Below, piece after piece: positions 40,086-50,594 of a DNA stretch of 64,000 nucleotides. Source of the stretch: Phymatolithon calcareum. Its lineage: Eukaryota; Rhodophyta; Florideophyceae; Hapalidiales. Positions within the stretch are counted from its first letter, which is position 1. Every line of letters begins with the position of its first letter. The notes beneath the pieces were generated by a model. That model was not told the origin of the DNA, ran no database searches, and was given only the letters and a program-made list of their open reading frames with translations. The DNA is taken from assembly GCA_977006965.1 (NCBI GenBank), contig OZ345359.1, positions 248,001 to 312,000 on the forward strand. Direction: 5' to 3'. The translations under genes and the position numbers were made by a program.

Positions 40086-42424
40086 ATGCACGTGCCGAAT
40101 TTAAAGGAGGATACTTGCAGCGTGTGGGTTGTCTTTCTACGAAAGAAGATGCATAAGCGAGTTCCAAATTTTATTCCAGTTGTCACTGACGTGAGACAGA
40201 GTCGACTCAAGCTCCCTCTCCGGCATAGGGTACAGTGTTTAGCTTGCTGGGGAACAGGTACCAAAAAGGGTATCTGCACTCACGAATGGGTCCGCATGAA
40301 TACTGTTCCAGTTGAGCGCGCTTCTACCGCTTCTGGACGTGTTGGGTCAGCTGATTATGCTTTAGAATTGGGGACTCTGACTCACGAAAGTCGTCCTAAC
40401 GCAACGGCAGGCGAAATCGAAACGTCACAGTTAGCTGGCTTGGCCGACGCAGACGCTGATATGAGGATGAACTGTCGGGGAGAAGTTATACAAACACTCG
40501 CTAATGGTGGACGTTTGAACGATCCTGGAAATGAATCTGGTGGGACAGACTCTTCGAGCACTTCTGATGAAGATTTTGCGATTTGTTTCGAAAAAGCATA
40601 GGAGCTACTTCCCCTGCGCTTCTGAAGATTTAGCCCTGGTAGAAATTATTGAGAAACTTCGTGTTCAATTAAGAGAAGACGGGATATCTAATAGAAGATA
40701 TACTGCGTACTATCGGTTTGTGAGGTGCCGAAGGTGTGAAACTGATTTTGTAGGCTCACAAAATAATGACAATATGTGAGGAGGGATGTTATTTTACACA
40801 CCATGTTACATGGATCTGTTCCGATTACCGTCGTTGATCTTATATGTCCGACTTGCGATCACATATCTGAATTTGACGGTGAGAGTGAAGCACAATTCGT
40901 TCAGAGTCGCACTTTAATTTTCACTCGTGAGCTTCTCGACTTGTGGGTCTATCAGGTGTGTGGGCTTGGTTCATCTTTTCGTGCAGAGTACGAAATGACG
41001 GTATACATGCCCAAATCGAAAAGTGAAGCCGAAAACCTCATCGTAAGACCTCTAGCTTGCAATCGCCGAGACGCAAACTCATCATTCGCTTCTTTTTTCG
41101 CTCATCTTGCGTTTTTAGTTTTGCTGGACAGGTTGAGTCACTTTTCTCTTGTGAAACGTGCGAACGAATTTGCAATAGTGGAGCTATGCGCTTCGATGGT
41201 CTCGTGATTGACGGTACAACATTTGGAATCCTCGGAGAGTTGCCCATGTTTAAATGATGTACTGCTGTCACGCCTGCATTTGCACAAGTATCCGATCTCC
41301 AATACTTCATGCGTGGACCTAAGCATCGTGCCTTTGTGGATGACATTCTCAAGGGAGCACTAGACCATCAAGAAGAAGAAATGTTTCCGATTGTGTTCAT
41401 GGGAAGTGTTTCGGGGCGTTTCAGATGGATGGTGGAGAAATCTTTTGTGGGAAATAACATTCCACAACCGTTACAATCTGTTGTCGTATTACTTCAAACA
41501 TGCTTTGTTTCGTTCGTATTCAACCTCTCTAGGAGTCTGCTGATTATGACAGCGCATCAAAAGGGCAAAGCACGGACAACTTGAGAAGGTGCGGCAATTT
41601 GCTGCTCCGTCACAATCTTTCTGATTTAATTTGCGTTGTTTGGCTTTCGATTTTGGGCGCTGTTTTCTTGTGGGAATTATACCCGGAGCTGCTGTTCCGT
41701 GCAACAGAGCTGCAGAAGGCGGCGAAAAACAGATAACTGCATTGCTTGCATATTCAGTTTGTTCTCATGATGGTGATACAGTTGTGTCCGAATCGTCCTG
41801 TGAGGTCTGTAAAAACTCGATGTATGATGTAAGGATGCTAGTTTTGGACGACATCATATCAGCTGCAAGCATGGCTATTGTAATTGCGGAAATAACATTA
41901 CGTGCAGAATCATGTCTTGAGGTACTCTAAAGATGTACGCACGGCGTACAGTTGCGTGAGTACAACGCAGCACATGGTCATGGTACCTCGATGGTCTCTG
42001 GCATGAACGGGGATTGGATCTCTGAAGCCTGTAAGACTGGAGAACTGTTCCCCGGTAGATGAGTTGTTCGACCCAAGGTGTCCTTCGGTGCAAAATCACG
42101 AACTGAAAACGCCAGACATTGCACAAAATTATACAACAACGCGGCAACCAGTACTACGCGCATGCACAAACCTCAAACAGATCGGGGTGTCTGTCATGGA
42201 CGAGAATGAGTGAATAAGTACAGCAATATCTGTAATTCTTTCTCGTTTTCAAGTACTACCCCGCGTCGTGTACTATGACAATGCATGTAACATGGCAAAG
42301 TCGATATTTCTGCGATTCCCATGGGTAAACGAATCATGCCGTGTGTTTTGCGACAGGTTTCATTACAAATACCATTCTTGTGCGTCCAATTTTAACACAG
42401 ATTCATTCCCCTCGTCTGATCTAC
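40086..42424 (+). pseudogene. Decayed KDZ-type (Kyakuja-Dileera-Zisupton-like) transposase
   Basis: Several plus-strand frames together show the KDZ layout: a Cys-rich finger (QCLACWGTGTKKGICTHEW), CRRCETDFVGSQNN, then ICPTCDHISEFDGESEAQFV and TLIFTRELLDLW, which follow the CPxC...YDG...FT.ELL pattern of KDZ-associated cysteine clusters. FSCETCERI and RFDGLVIDGTTFGILGELPM carry a candidate first catalytic Asp. YYDNACNMAKSIFLRFPW and CDRFHYKYHSCASNFNTDSF match the D-N-A-C and DRFH..H.C blocks. Many frameshifts and stops. The match ends at 42424, where GC-rich DNA begins. Confidence 0.65.
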
Positions 42425-42660
42425 ACGCCACCAGAGGAGGCGTTTTAGAAGGCCAGAATTGCAGAAAAGAGGGCAAATTTCGAGCGAGTTCCGCCCGTCC
42501 TCGCGGTCCTAGCAGGTACACGTGTGACTCCTGCCAGCCCTTTGGACCTTCCAGGTCCACGTGTACGCGCCGTGGCCTCCCTCCTTAGGGGGGAGCGAAC
42601 GGCGCCGTGGCCACGCCATTACACGGCGCATGAGTTAGGGTCCGTGCCGCCATTGCTCCG

Positions 42661-42670
42661 GCATAAATAG
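42661..42670 (+). promoter_or_regulatory. TATA-like box upstream of the orphan ORF
   Basis: GCATAAATAG in otherwise GC-rich DNA, about 125 bp before the ATG at 42795. Position and composition fit a core promoter; not proven. Confidence 0.4.
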
Positions 42671-42794
42671 CGGCGCCGCCTCCTCGGCCCTGGCCACTTT
42701 GCTCCCGCATACCCCTCTTCGTCAAGGTCAAGCACTGACCGTTCCTCCTCGAAGAAGACGTCCACCTGTTCCCCAACAAGACGCGTGCTGCGTC

Positions 42795-44738
42795 ATGGTG
42801 TGCTGGGTCAGATCGCGGGTCAACGTCGACGTGCCATGTGACGTCGAGCGCTCGCCGGAATGGCGGCGACGCGTTACTCGGAACTTGGAAGGCCCCGCCC
42901 TAGGCTCCGCAGCCGATTGGCGCCACCCGCGCCGCTGGAGCTGGCGCCGGGCCCTGTCCGATTGGGCGACCAAGCTCGCAAGGGGACATCCTGTCCCCGT
43001 GCATGTTGAGGCCGACGTTGCCCGTTTGCCGACCGCCGGCGAGGTGTACTGGGCCGAGCGCTTCTATGAGAGTTCGAAGGACGAGGCGTCGGGCCTCTCT
43101 CTTGGGCAATTCGACGCCCTTTGCCTCGATGGTCTTCCTCCGTTTGCACTCGATGTGCTGCCGAGCCCGGCTATGCAAGACCGGCGTGTGTCTCGTGACT
43201 TACGGCGTTGGCGACACCGCCTGCAGGGTCTCTTCCTCGAATGGATGACCGAAGCCGACTGTCTAACCGAACGAAGTTTCCGCTCAGGGGACTACGTCCC
43301 CGTCCCCGAAGGGTGGCACCGCTTCGAAGTGCCCTACGGGCTTCGCGTTGACATGCCGACCGTGCTGCGCTGTTGGGGACTGGAGATGGCAAAGTGCCCT
43401 TATCGCGAGCAAGAGACGGCCTGGCGTCGGGGCCCAGTTCCCCATTGCCTCTGGGCGGCATTCTTCGCGCAGTGGGTACGCAATGTTGCGCATGCGATCA
43501 TGACGGAGGCCCATCTTCTCGGCCCGAACGCTCGGCTCTTGTGGCTGCCACCTGCCTTGGTGGCCGCCATGCGCCGTATCGGGTGTGCTTCCCTTCTTGG
43601 CGGTGACGTAGCGACCGGCCGACGACTTGAGGCCCTTCTCGCCGCCATCGAGACCATTCATTGGTCAAAGGTGGATCCCACCAGAATCGATTGGCCCCTG
43701 CGCAACGACGTCGGCGCTCCCATATACCGCAACGGGGATTTCGTCCGCTGGGATGTCAGTTCCTGGTCCCCCGCCGTACCGCGAGACAGGCTCGGAGGTG
43801 GCTACGCCATCTTGCGCGGCGAGATTTACACCGGCGCCCTCGGCGCCTTCCGCGAAGAACATTCCGGCCGCGTCACCCGTCCTGGGTCCTGGAACGGACA
43901 TGACTTCCATGCCCTTCGGGGCTTGGCCAAGGCCGACCGCGTGGCTGCCGAGGCCACTTCCACTGCCGGCGGCGCGAGCGGGAATGCCGAATCGGAATGC
44001 CGCACGAAACGGCCAAGGGATGGCAACGAAGATGTCCCTAAGAAGAATGATGATGAGGCCACCTCCCCGGCCATGGTGGCCTTTCGCATGTATCAGCCCG
44101 GTCGATCTGGCTTCATGCTCACCGATGAGCGCCTCTTGCTCCGCTTCTTCACCCGTGTGACTGTCGAGGAGCCTTGCGACGAGGATGACGGTGCTCAACA
44201 CCATCCGAGGGCCAACTCGGCACCGGAAGGGCCTCTGGACTTCGTCTATGTTTCGACTGGAACGGCTGTCGAGGAGGTCATCAAGGGCGTTCGATCATCT
44301 TCCGCCGAGACCGAGGATCCGGAAAGCGCGGTGAATCGTGCGCTTCGTACCGCTCGTTGGGCCGCTCAGGCCGTGGAGATTATCGATGACCAAGGCGTGT
44401 CTCTTGTGTCGCCAACCCCTCTGTACGAGTTGAGGCCCATGGTGGGCCGGGAGGTGACTGACATGGCCGTCGGCGTGTTCACGGATTCTAGGATTCACAA
44501 GTTGTTCAGCGCGATGGGTCTTTCTCCCTTGGAGTGCAAGGACCTATACTGGGTCGATGACGAGGAAGTGTCCACGGTGGTGTGGGCCTTGTTCGAAGAT
44601 GTTGCCGGCATCGCGCGTGGATCTGCCCATGTTCGCGACCAGGCCGGAAAAGAGGCCGCAATCGAGGCTCTTCGCTTGGTATATTGGGCCACGCGCGATC
44701 TGCTGCCGCACCGGATCCCTTCTGCCCACACCTGTTAG
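42795..44738 (+). CDS. Orphan 647-aa protein convergent with the Gypsy pol
   Basis: The frame is open from a TTG at 42699; the first ATG is 42795. I recognise no family. It is Trp-, Arg- and Ala-rich: residues about 1-400 are dense in aromatic positions (WSWRRALSDWATKLARG, VYWAERFYESSKDEASGLS, VPVPEGWHRFEVPYGL). A basic cluster that could be a nuclear signal lies near residue 402 (CRTKRPRDGNEDVPKK). The C-terminal third is acidic and helical (ECKDLYWVDDEEVSTVVWAL). No membrane helix, no zinc knuckle. It ends 311 bp from the end of the Gypsy pol on the other strand and shares its high GC, so it is probably cargo or an extra antisense gene of the retroelement. It is intact although gag is broken. 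Confidence 0.7.
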   Translation: MVCWVRSRVNVDVPCDVERSPEWRRRVTRNLEGPALGSAADWRHPRRWSWRRALSDWATKLARGHPVPVHVEADVARLPTAGEVYWAERFYESSKDEASGLSLGQFDALCLDGLPPFALDVLPSPAMQDRRVSRDLRRWRHRLQGLFLEWMTEADCLTERSFRSGDYVPVPEGWHRFEVPYGLRVDMPTVLRCWGLEMAKCPYREQETAWRRGPVPHCLWAAFFAQWVRNVAHAIMTEAHLLGPNARLLWLPPALVAAMRRIGCASLLGGDVATGRRLEALLAAIETIHWSKVDPTRIDWPLRNDVGAPIYRNGDFVRWDVSSWSPAVPRDRLGGGYAILRGEIYTGALGAFREEHSGRVTRPGSWNGHDFHALRGLAKADRVAAEATSTAGGASGNAESECRTKRPRDGNEDVPKKNDDEATSPAMVAFRMYQPGRSGFMLTDERLLLRFFTRVTVEEPCDEDDGAQHHPRANSAPEGPLDFVYVSTGTAVEEVIKGVRSSSAETEDPESAVNRALRTARWAAQAVEIIDDQGVSLVSPTPLYELRPMVGREVTDMAVGVFTDSRIHKLFSAMGLSPLECKDLYWVDDEEVSTVVWALFEDVAGIARGSAHVRDQAGKEAAIEALRLVYWATRDLLPHRIPSAHTC

Positions 44739-44764
44739 CTTTGTTAGACGTACGTTTGAACTTT

Positions 44765-44822
44765 AGGCCGATTTAGGCCATTTGCTATTGATTGAAGAAC
44801 GCAGGCCGACTTAGGCCATTTG
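44765..44822. repeat. Direct repeat, two 20-bp units
   Basis: AGGCCGATTTAGGCCATTTG at 44765 and the same with one change at 44803. It lies in the short gap between the orphan ORF and the end of pol. Confidence 0.85.
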
Positions 44823-45049
44823 TCCAGAAATACTTGTGACCCCGTACGTCCATGTTAGGAGGGCCCAAAGACATTGACAGGATGTCATGTATGAGCGGGC
44901 GATCCAATGAAGTCGCAAGGGCTCTTCCGTCCAAGTCCTCTGCCCCCTCATTCCCGTCCCCTCCCCTCCTTAAGAAGAGTGCGGGCTCTCCAAATAGTGT
45001 CCCTGCCGGAACGCGAGGAGTGGTCCAGGGCGCGACACAGCGGCCCAGG

Positions 45050-48000
45050 TTACTGTCGCGCGGCGTCGAGCAGGTGCTCTGGAAGGGCACCGATAACCTT
45101 TTCCGGGATTCCCCCTTTGCGCATGCGGAAGGAGCGCAACTTGTGCAAGGGGAGGCTGTCCGGACGTTGCCAGGTGTCGTCTTCCGGGCCGTACCCGAAC
45201 CAGCGTGTTCGTATTCGGTTTAAGGCGGGATCGTAAGCGATCAAGCGGTCAATGACATACTCGTCACCATCGGAGTTCTCTCCCTCCTGCATCGCTTCTG
45301 GTTCTTCGTTTGGTGGGGCCCCGACCGCGACGCCCCGATGGCGCTCCTCACGTCGACGCTCCTCTAGAGTGCGGTCGTCGGCGACCAGTGGCAGCCCGTC
45401 GGGCGGAGTTGGTGCAAGGACCACGCGGTCGCGAGAGACGGTGTCGTCAACGCCCGATGCGTTGATGATGACATAGGGCCCAGTTGCGAGGGACGCGAGC
45501 TTGTTCCGTTCGGGATCTTCCTTCGTGGGGGCCTCACGCCATAAGAAGACGAACGTTCCGGGGCGGATGTCTTCTGCGGAAGGTCTCACGGCCTTGTCGA
45601 AGTTGGCTTTGTATCGTGCTTGGGCGCGACGGATATTTTTGTCCGCAGTGGCCATGAGGGCCTTGAGGCGCGCCAAAAATTGCTCTCGTTGCAGGCGAGG
45701 GTGGGGTTCACCAGATGAGGCCACGTTTTGGATGGCCAAGTGCACCGGTGGTCGACTGACCGTGAGTTCAATGGGACTGAACTCCGTGGCGCTATGAATC
45801 TGGGTATTGTACCCGTACGACAGCGCGCCTGCAAAGCGATCCCAGTCGTCAAGGTGCTCTGTCACGTACGCGCGCAAGGCCGCGAGTATGGTGCGATTGT
45901 ATCGTTCCGCTTGGCCGTTAGTCTGTGCATGGTAAGCAGCAGTGAATAGGTTCCGAATTCCTAGGGTCTGGCAAACGGCCTGAAAGTGTTTGGATGCGAA
46001 CTGCTGGCCATTGTCCGACAAAAGGTACACCGGCGGTCCGTAAGCGAATACCCAGTGGTTACAAAATGCCGAGGCCACTGCGTGCGCCGTTGTGGACTTG
46101 AGCGGGACTGCTCGCGAGAGCTTTGAATAGCGGTCCGTGATGACCAACAAGTTCTCGTGCCCGTCTTTGGTCTTGCGGAACGGACCGAGGATGTCGATAG
46201 AGACGAACTCCAAAGTCTGGGATGCGGGGAACAGCTTCAACCACTGACTGTGGCGGCGGAGCTTTACGCGCTCCTTTGCACATGGGGTGCATGATCGCAC
46301 CGTGCGTACAACGTCAAAGGCCATGGACGGCCAGTAGAATTCTCGGCGCAAGGTCTGGTACATTCGAGTAGTTCCCGGATGGCCCGGAAGCCGCGGGTAA
46401 TGCGCCAAGTACAACACACGGGGCCTCAAAGCCGGGGAACATGTTTGCCCCTTTCCGATCGCGGTTTCAACTGCTAGGCAGGAAATGTCCAGATCTGGTC
46501 CGAATGGACAATCGCCGTACGTGGGTAAACGCGAGATGGTGTCGGCGATCGTATTCTCGGCGCCTTTCTTGTAATGCACTTTGAAGCGATGCCCCATCAA
46601 AACGAGGCGCCAACGTGCGAGGCGATTTGGCCCATCGGCGAGGCTGAAAATCCAGCGGAGCGCCTGGTGATCGGTAAACAGATCAAACTCCTCCAGTTGG
46701 AGGTCCGGTTGGAGGATCTGTACGGCCCATATGATGGCCAGGCATTCCTTCTCGCCCGCAGAGTAGTTTTTCTCTGCCGGTCGGAGCTGTCGACTCCAGA
46801 AGCCCAGCGGGTATCGCTTACCGTCTTCGTGTGTTTGAAAGAGCACACAGCCAATCTGATGGTCGCAGGCATCTGTATCGACCGAGTAGCGCAAACCCCG
46901 ACGGGGCAGCCGCAGAACGGGCGGGGAAGCTAATGCTTTCTTCAAGAGGCCAAATGCGGCCAAGCGGCGACCGTCAAACACGGGGAGCGAGGCCCCCTGC
47001 TCCTTCTTTAAGAGCTCCGTGAGCGGCGCTGCTACACGTGCAAAGTTCGGAATGAAACGTCGGTAGACGTTGCAAAGTCCAAGGAAGGAGCGGAGCTCCG
47101 TCTGGCTAGTCGGGACTTTGAACCCTTGGATGGCGTCGGTGTTGCGGTTCGCCACCTCAAGAAGGCCTGGCCGTATTGTATGGCCCAAGTAGTTGACCGA
47201 CCGGTCAAAGAAGGTGCACTTCTTCAGCTTCAGTGACAGTCCGGCCGCTTTCAACGCGCACAGTATCTCCTTGACGTGACGCAGGTGGTCGTCGAATGAA
47301 GACGAAAAGACAATGATGTCGTCGATGTACACCAGGCAGGACTGCCATTTAAAGCGAGCGAGAATTATGTCGATGGTGCGTTGGAACGTGGCCGGGGCGT
47401 TGGTCAGGCCGAAGGGCATTTTCTTGAATCGGAAGGTTCCGCTGTGACAGGTAAATGTCGTTTTGTCGCGGTCTTCGTCGCGAATGGGAATCTGCCAGAA
47501 CCCCCAGTTGCAGTCCAGAGTCGTGAAGAACTTGGCGTCGCCAAGGGAGTCGATGTACTCATCCATACGCGGCAGAGGATACGAGTCCTTCATGGACAGG
47601 GCGTTCAGGCGCCGGTAATCCACGCAGAAGCGCCACCGTCCGTCCGGTTTAGGGACAATGACAACCGGGGAGGACCACTCCGACGCTGCGGGCTCGACGA
47701 CATCCAAGCGCAATATTTCCTCCACTTCGGTCTTCTCGACCTCCCGGGCCTTATGCCCCGCGCGGTGGGGCGGCAGCCGCACTGGTCGAGCACCATCCTG
47801 AAGATCGATTCGGTGTTCGGTGACCTTCACGGTTCCCAGATGGCCCTGCCACATGTCCTCGAACTCGCAAAGCATATCGCGGACTTGGGCTTGTTCGTCG
47901 CCCGACAGGTGGTCCAAGCAAACGTCATCCACAGTGACCCGCTCGCGCGCGGCGGGCGACTCCGGGACCCGTGCCGCGAATCTGGCCTGGGCTTCGTCAT

Positions 48001-48193
48001 CAGGTAAGGCCTGTGCGAGGCCAGGACGCACAGGTACTGCGGGTTCCGGTTGCCGAGGGTCAATATTGACCGTGAATATTTTCGTCGGGGCCGGTAGCGC
48101 CAAAGCCAAGATTTCGTGTTTCGCGAGTGTCACATCCGCGGGCGAAAAAGTTGGCGACCAAGATCCTAAAAGGCACGAGTTGTTTAACGTCAA
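45050..48193 (-). CDS. Gypsy pol: reverse transcriptase, RNase H, integrase, chromodomain
   Basis: 1047 open codons. RT: SEWSSPVVIVPKPDGRWRFC then the catalytic box CLVYIDDIIVFS. RNase H: YSVDTDACDHQIGCVLFQ, EKECLAIIWAVQIL, FDLFTDHQALRWIF. Integrase: HHCC finger (HYPRLPGHPGTTRMYQ ... CTPCAKERV), DDE in VSIDILGPF, LLSDNGQQF and QAERYNRTI. Chromodomain near the end: DEYVIDRLIAYDPALNRIRT then WFGYGPEDDTWQ. The frame starts with TTG and has no ATG for more than 80 codons, so pol is probably made by frameshift from gag rather than from its own start. All catalytic residues I looked for are present. Confidence 0.93.
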   Translation of the reverse strand: MTLNNSCLLGSWSPTFSPADVTLAKHEILALALPAPTKIFTVNIDPRQPEPAVPVRPGLAQALPDDEAQARFAARVPESPAARERVTVDDVCLDHLSGDEQAQVRDMLCEFEDMWQGHLGTVKVTEHRIDLQDGARPVRLPPHRAGHKAREVEKTEVEEILRLDVVEPAASEWSSPVVIVPKPDGRWRFCVDYRRLNALSMKDSYPLPRMDEYIDSLGDAKFFTTLDCNWGFWQIPIRDEDRDKTTFTCHSGTFRFKKMPFGLTNAPATFQRTIDIILARFKWQSCLVYIDDIIVFSSSFDDHLRHVKEILCALKAAGLSLKLKKCTFFDRSVNYLGHTIRPGLLEVANRNTDAIQGFKVPTSQTELRSFLGLCNVYRRFIPNFARVAAPLTELLKKEQGASLPVFDGRRLAAFGLLKKALASPPVLRLPRRGLRYSVDTDACDHQIGCVLFQTHEDGKRYPLGFWSRQLRPAEKNYSAGEKECLAIIWAVQILQPDLQLEEFDLFTDHQALRWIFSLADGPNRLARWRLVLMGHRFKVHYKKGAENTIADTISRLPTYGDCPFGPDLDISCLAVETAIGKGQTCSPALRPRVLYLAHYPRLPGHPGTTRMYQTLRREFYWPSMAFDVVRTVRSCTPCAKERVKLRRHSQWLKLFPASQTLEFVSIDILGPFRKTKDGHENLLVITDRYSKLSRAVPLKSTTAHAVASAFCNHWVFAYGPPVYLLSDNGQQFASKHFQAVCQTLGIRNLFTAAYHAQTNGQAERYNRTILAALRAYVTEHLDDWDRFAGALSYGYNTQIHSATEFSPIELTVSRPPVHLAIQNVASSGEPHPRLQREQFLARLKALMATADKNIRRAQARYKANFDKAVRPSAEDIRPGTFVFLWREAPTKEDPERNKLASLATGPYVIINASGVDDTVSRDRVVLAPTPPDGLPLVADDRTLEERRREERHRGVAVGAPPNEEPEAMQEGENSDGDEYVIDRLIAYDPALNRIRTRWFGYGPEDDTWQRPDSLPLHKLRSFRMRKGGIPEKVIGALPEHLLDAARQ

Positions 48194-48254
48194 CTAGGCC
48201 GTTGGCCACACTAACTCGCTTCTTCAAGTACAAATGCGGAGCCGGGGCAAGGAC

Positions 48255-48557
48255 TCAGGTGCCGGAGGCGCCGCATACTACCTCAACAGTCGCTTCGGTC
48301 CCGGCCGGAATAACCGTTCGTCGTGCTACTCGCACTTTTGCAGACGGCGAGGGACCGTCTCTCACGAATGGGGTCTCTGATGTTGACCGGTCGCTTGGGA
48401 CCCTTTGGGGGCGGCGCTTGATCGTAACCCTTGTTCCATCCTCAAACTCGATTAGTTTTCCCCGAGGCCGCACTTGCTTCACGTGTCTGTCGATGAACGT
48501 GCAGCCCAAGAGGGCATCGGCTCCGAGTTGCCGTACGACAACGAATGGTTGTCGCAC
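48255..48557 (-). pseudogene. Gypsy protease region, partial
   Basis: QLGADALLGCTFIDRHVKQV is the C-terminal ALLG motif of a retropepsin. The D-S/T-G active site would lie upstream, around 48600-48750, where the frame is broken. Confidence 0.6.
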
Positions 48558-48944
48558 GGAGTACTACGCGACCTTGACTGTTAAGGTCACAATACCCATG
48601 GTATCAAGGCGGTGATTTGAAGCAGACGCCAAGTTGACGATATCACGGCTGTCGTCACACAAGGCGAGTACCGCCGGTGGAAGGAGGTCCGCGCGGACCA
48701 AGTTAGGCCCGGCTTCGGTGTCCAACACCGTGAGCATTGGTCGTAAGGACCGTGAATCGGGACCTATGGAGGCCTATATCTTGTAATTGTGCGCCGAAAG
48801 GAAGCACACCTGAGACAGATGGTACTGCGAGGCGGACAGCCAGGTCAGGAGTCCAAATGGCCGGGACAGGATAACTGGAGTCGAGACTCCTTCATTCGGG
48901 GGCTTGCGCGGTGGCCTCAAGGGCTCACGGCGCATCCCCCCCCA

Positions 48945-49373
48945 TCAGTTTTCCTGGGAGAAGTTCGATTCCGAGCTCTCGGCGGGTACACGCCTTTGTT
49001 CATTCTCCACCATGGCGACTCCTCGTGCCGAGCGCTGTACTTGCCGTAGACCACCTGGCGGACCCATAGGCCGTGGGAATACTATGGGGCCTGTCTCGTT
49101 CGGATTCGCGACCAGCACGTCTCCAATCCACTCTAGCCCCGCGGTCACCGTTGGTGCGGCGCCTATGCGGCGCATCTCCTGCTGCTGGTGCGGTTGCAGG
49201 AATTTGAAGTTCTCAGCCCGGAGGACGGCGAAGTTCGGGTCTTGAGCCGGACGGTCCCGATGGGGGCAATGCGGGCGTCGGTGTCCTATGCCAAGGCAGC
49301 AGTAGCAAAGGTCATCCTGGGCTTGTGGAGGATTCACCCACCCTGGACGAGCAGGCTTCGTTGCCGACGGCAC
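48945..49373 (-). pseudogene. Gypsy gag C-terminus with zinc knuckle
   Basis: CYCCLGIGHRRPHC is a CX2CX4HX4C nucleocapsid knuckle. It shares its frame with the gag fragments upstream. Confidence 0.75.
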
Positions 49374-49448
49374 CTGCGCGCCGACGACCGGTGAACGGTC
49401 TGGTGCCCCCTTCCGTTGAGGTTGTCGAAACCTGGGGGGTTTAGGATC

Positions 49449-50564
49449 TCAACTGACCAAATGGGCTTCGTGGCAGCCCGGTGGGAACACTTGGTCGTAA
49501 CGAGTATCGACTGACGGGTCATCGGAGCAGCAATCGTGACGTGGCGTCTGCCCAACAGCGAACACCGGCTGGTCGGGCCCTAGCTGACGGGCCTCTCCGC
49601 AGTAAGATTGAGAGTGGGCTGGATCGTCTTGGGGCCAGATCGCTATGGCCTGGCCAGGCCGCGTGCGTTTCCAGAGGAGGGCGCGGTGTGAGTCCCCAAG
49701 GCCCTGCGCCCGCCTGAGGAACTCGTCGAAAGACACCCCTCCCCAAAGCGCCTTGTTGCTCAGGATGATCGGCCTGATGTCTGCGTGCGTCCCGAGGATA
49801 AATCGAGTGATTAGCTGGTTCTCCGAGAACACGTTTCCGCATTGGCGCGCAGAGTCACGGAGCCGTAGTCCAAATGCTCGCTCATTCTCCTTGTCCCCCT
49901 GCGACAAGCCGTCAAACTCGGCCACGGCGGCGATAATGACCTCCTCGGTCGCAAACGCCTTGAGAAGGTGTTGGACCGCCTCCGGATACGACGAGAATCC
50001 TTTGAGGCGAGATGTGCCAAGGCCGTTGTAAGAGTCGAATTGTCGCCTGGCCCCTCCGGTCAGGTATTTCGACATCAGGCGGACTGCTGCGCCTTCGGGA
50101 ATATCATTGTCATCGCACGTGGTCTTGAACGCGGAGAGGAATTGGAGGACCTCGATGGGTCGCTCACCCGAAAAAGTGTGGCTCTCCATAGCGTGCCGTG
50201 TAAGCCTCTGGAACTGAGCAATCATGGCCGAAACCTTGGCCCCGGAGCGTTGGCTGGTGTTCAAGAGGCGGTAGCGCCGATAAGAAAGGGCCTCATTAAA
50301 GCTCTCGTGAGAGCACTTGAGCTCCTTGAGGACGCGGTACTTGGGGCCTTTGCCCCTCGATGAACGTTTAGTCTCCTCGCCCCTTTCTCGGTGGGCTCGA
50401 TGTGTCCTTCTCTTAGCACTTCGCGCCCTCCGGCGAGGGTACCGACGGTCTATATATTCGCCGCGCTTCCCTCTGGAGCTGCTTCCGTCCGACCGGGAAC
50501 CGGACCCCGACGAGGAGGAGTCCTCCGATGAGCTTTGAGAGCCGTCACGCGACCCGAGCTCCAT
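49449..50564 (-). pseudogene. Gypsy gag, main part
   Basis: 371 codons. A Ser/Arg-rich start is followed by a retroviral-type gag helix bundle (RPIEVLQFLSAFKTTCDDND, GAAVRLMSKYLTGGARRQFD, AVQHLLKAFATEEVII). Same frame as 50595-51368 but separated by a stop. Confidence 0.75.
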
Positions 50565-50594
50565 TTGGGCTCATTAATGACCGTTCTCTGGTCG

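Noticed and set aside
43665-44204. 179-codon minus-strand ORF inside the orphan gene
   Set aside because: Shadow of the longer plus-strand frame; Gly/Ala-rich, as antisense GC-rich DNA tends to be.
47381-48007. 208-codon plus-strand ORF
   Set aside because: Antisense to the reverse transcriptase of the Gypsy pol, which is clearly the coding strand.
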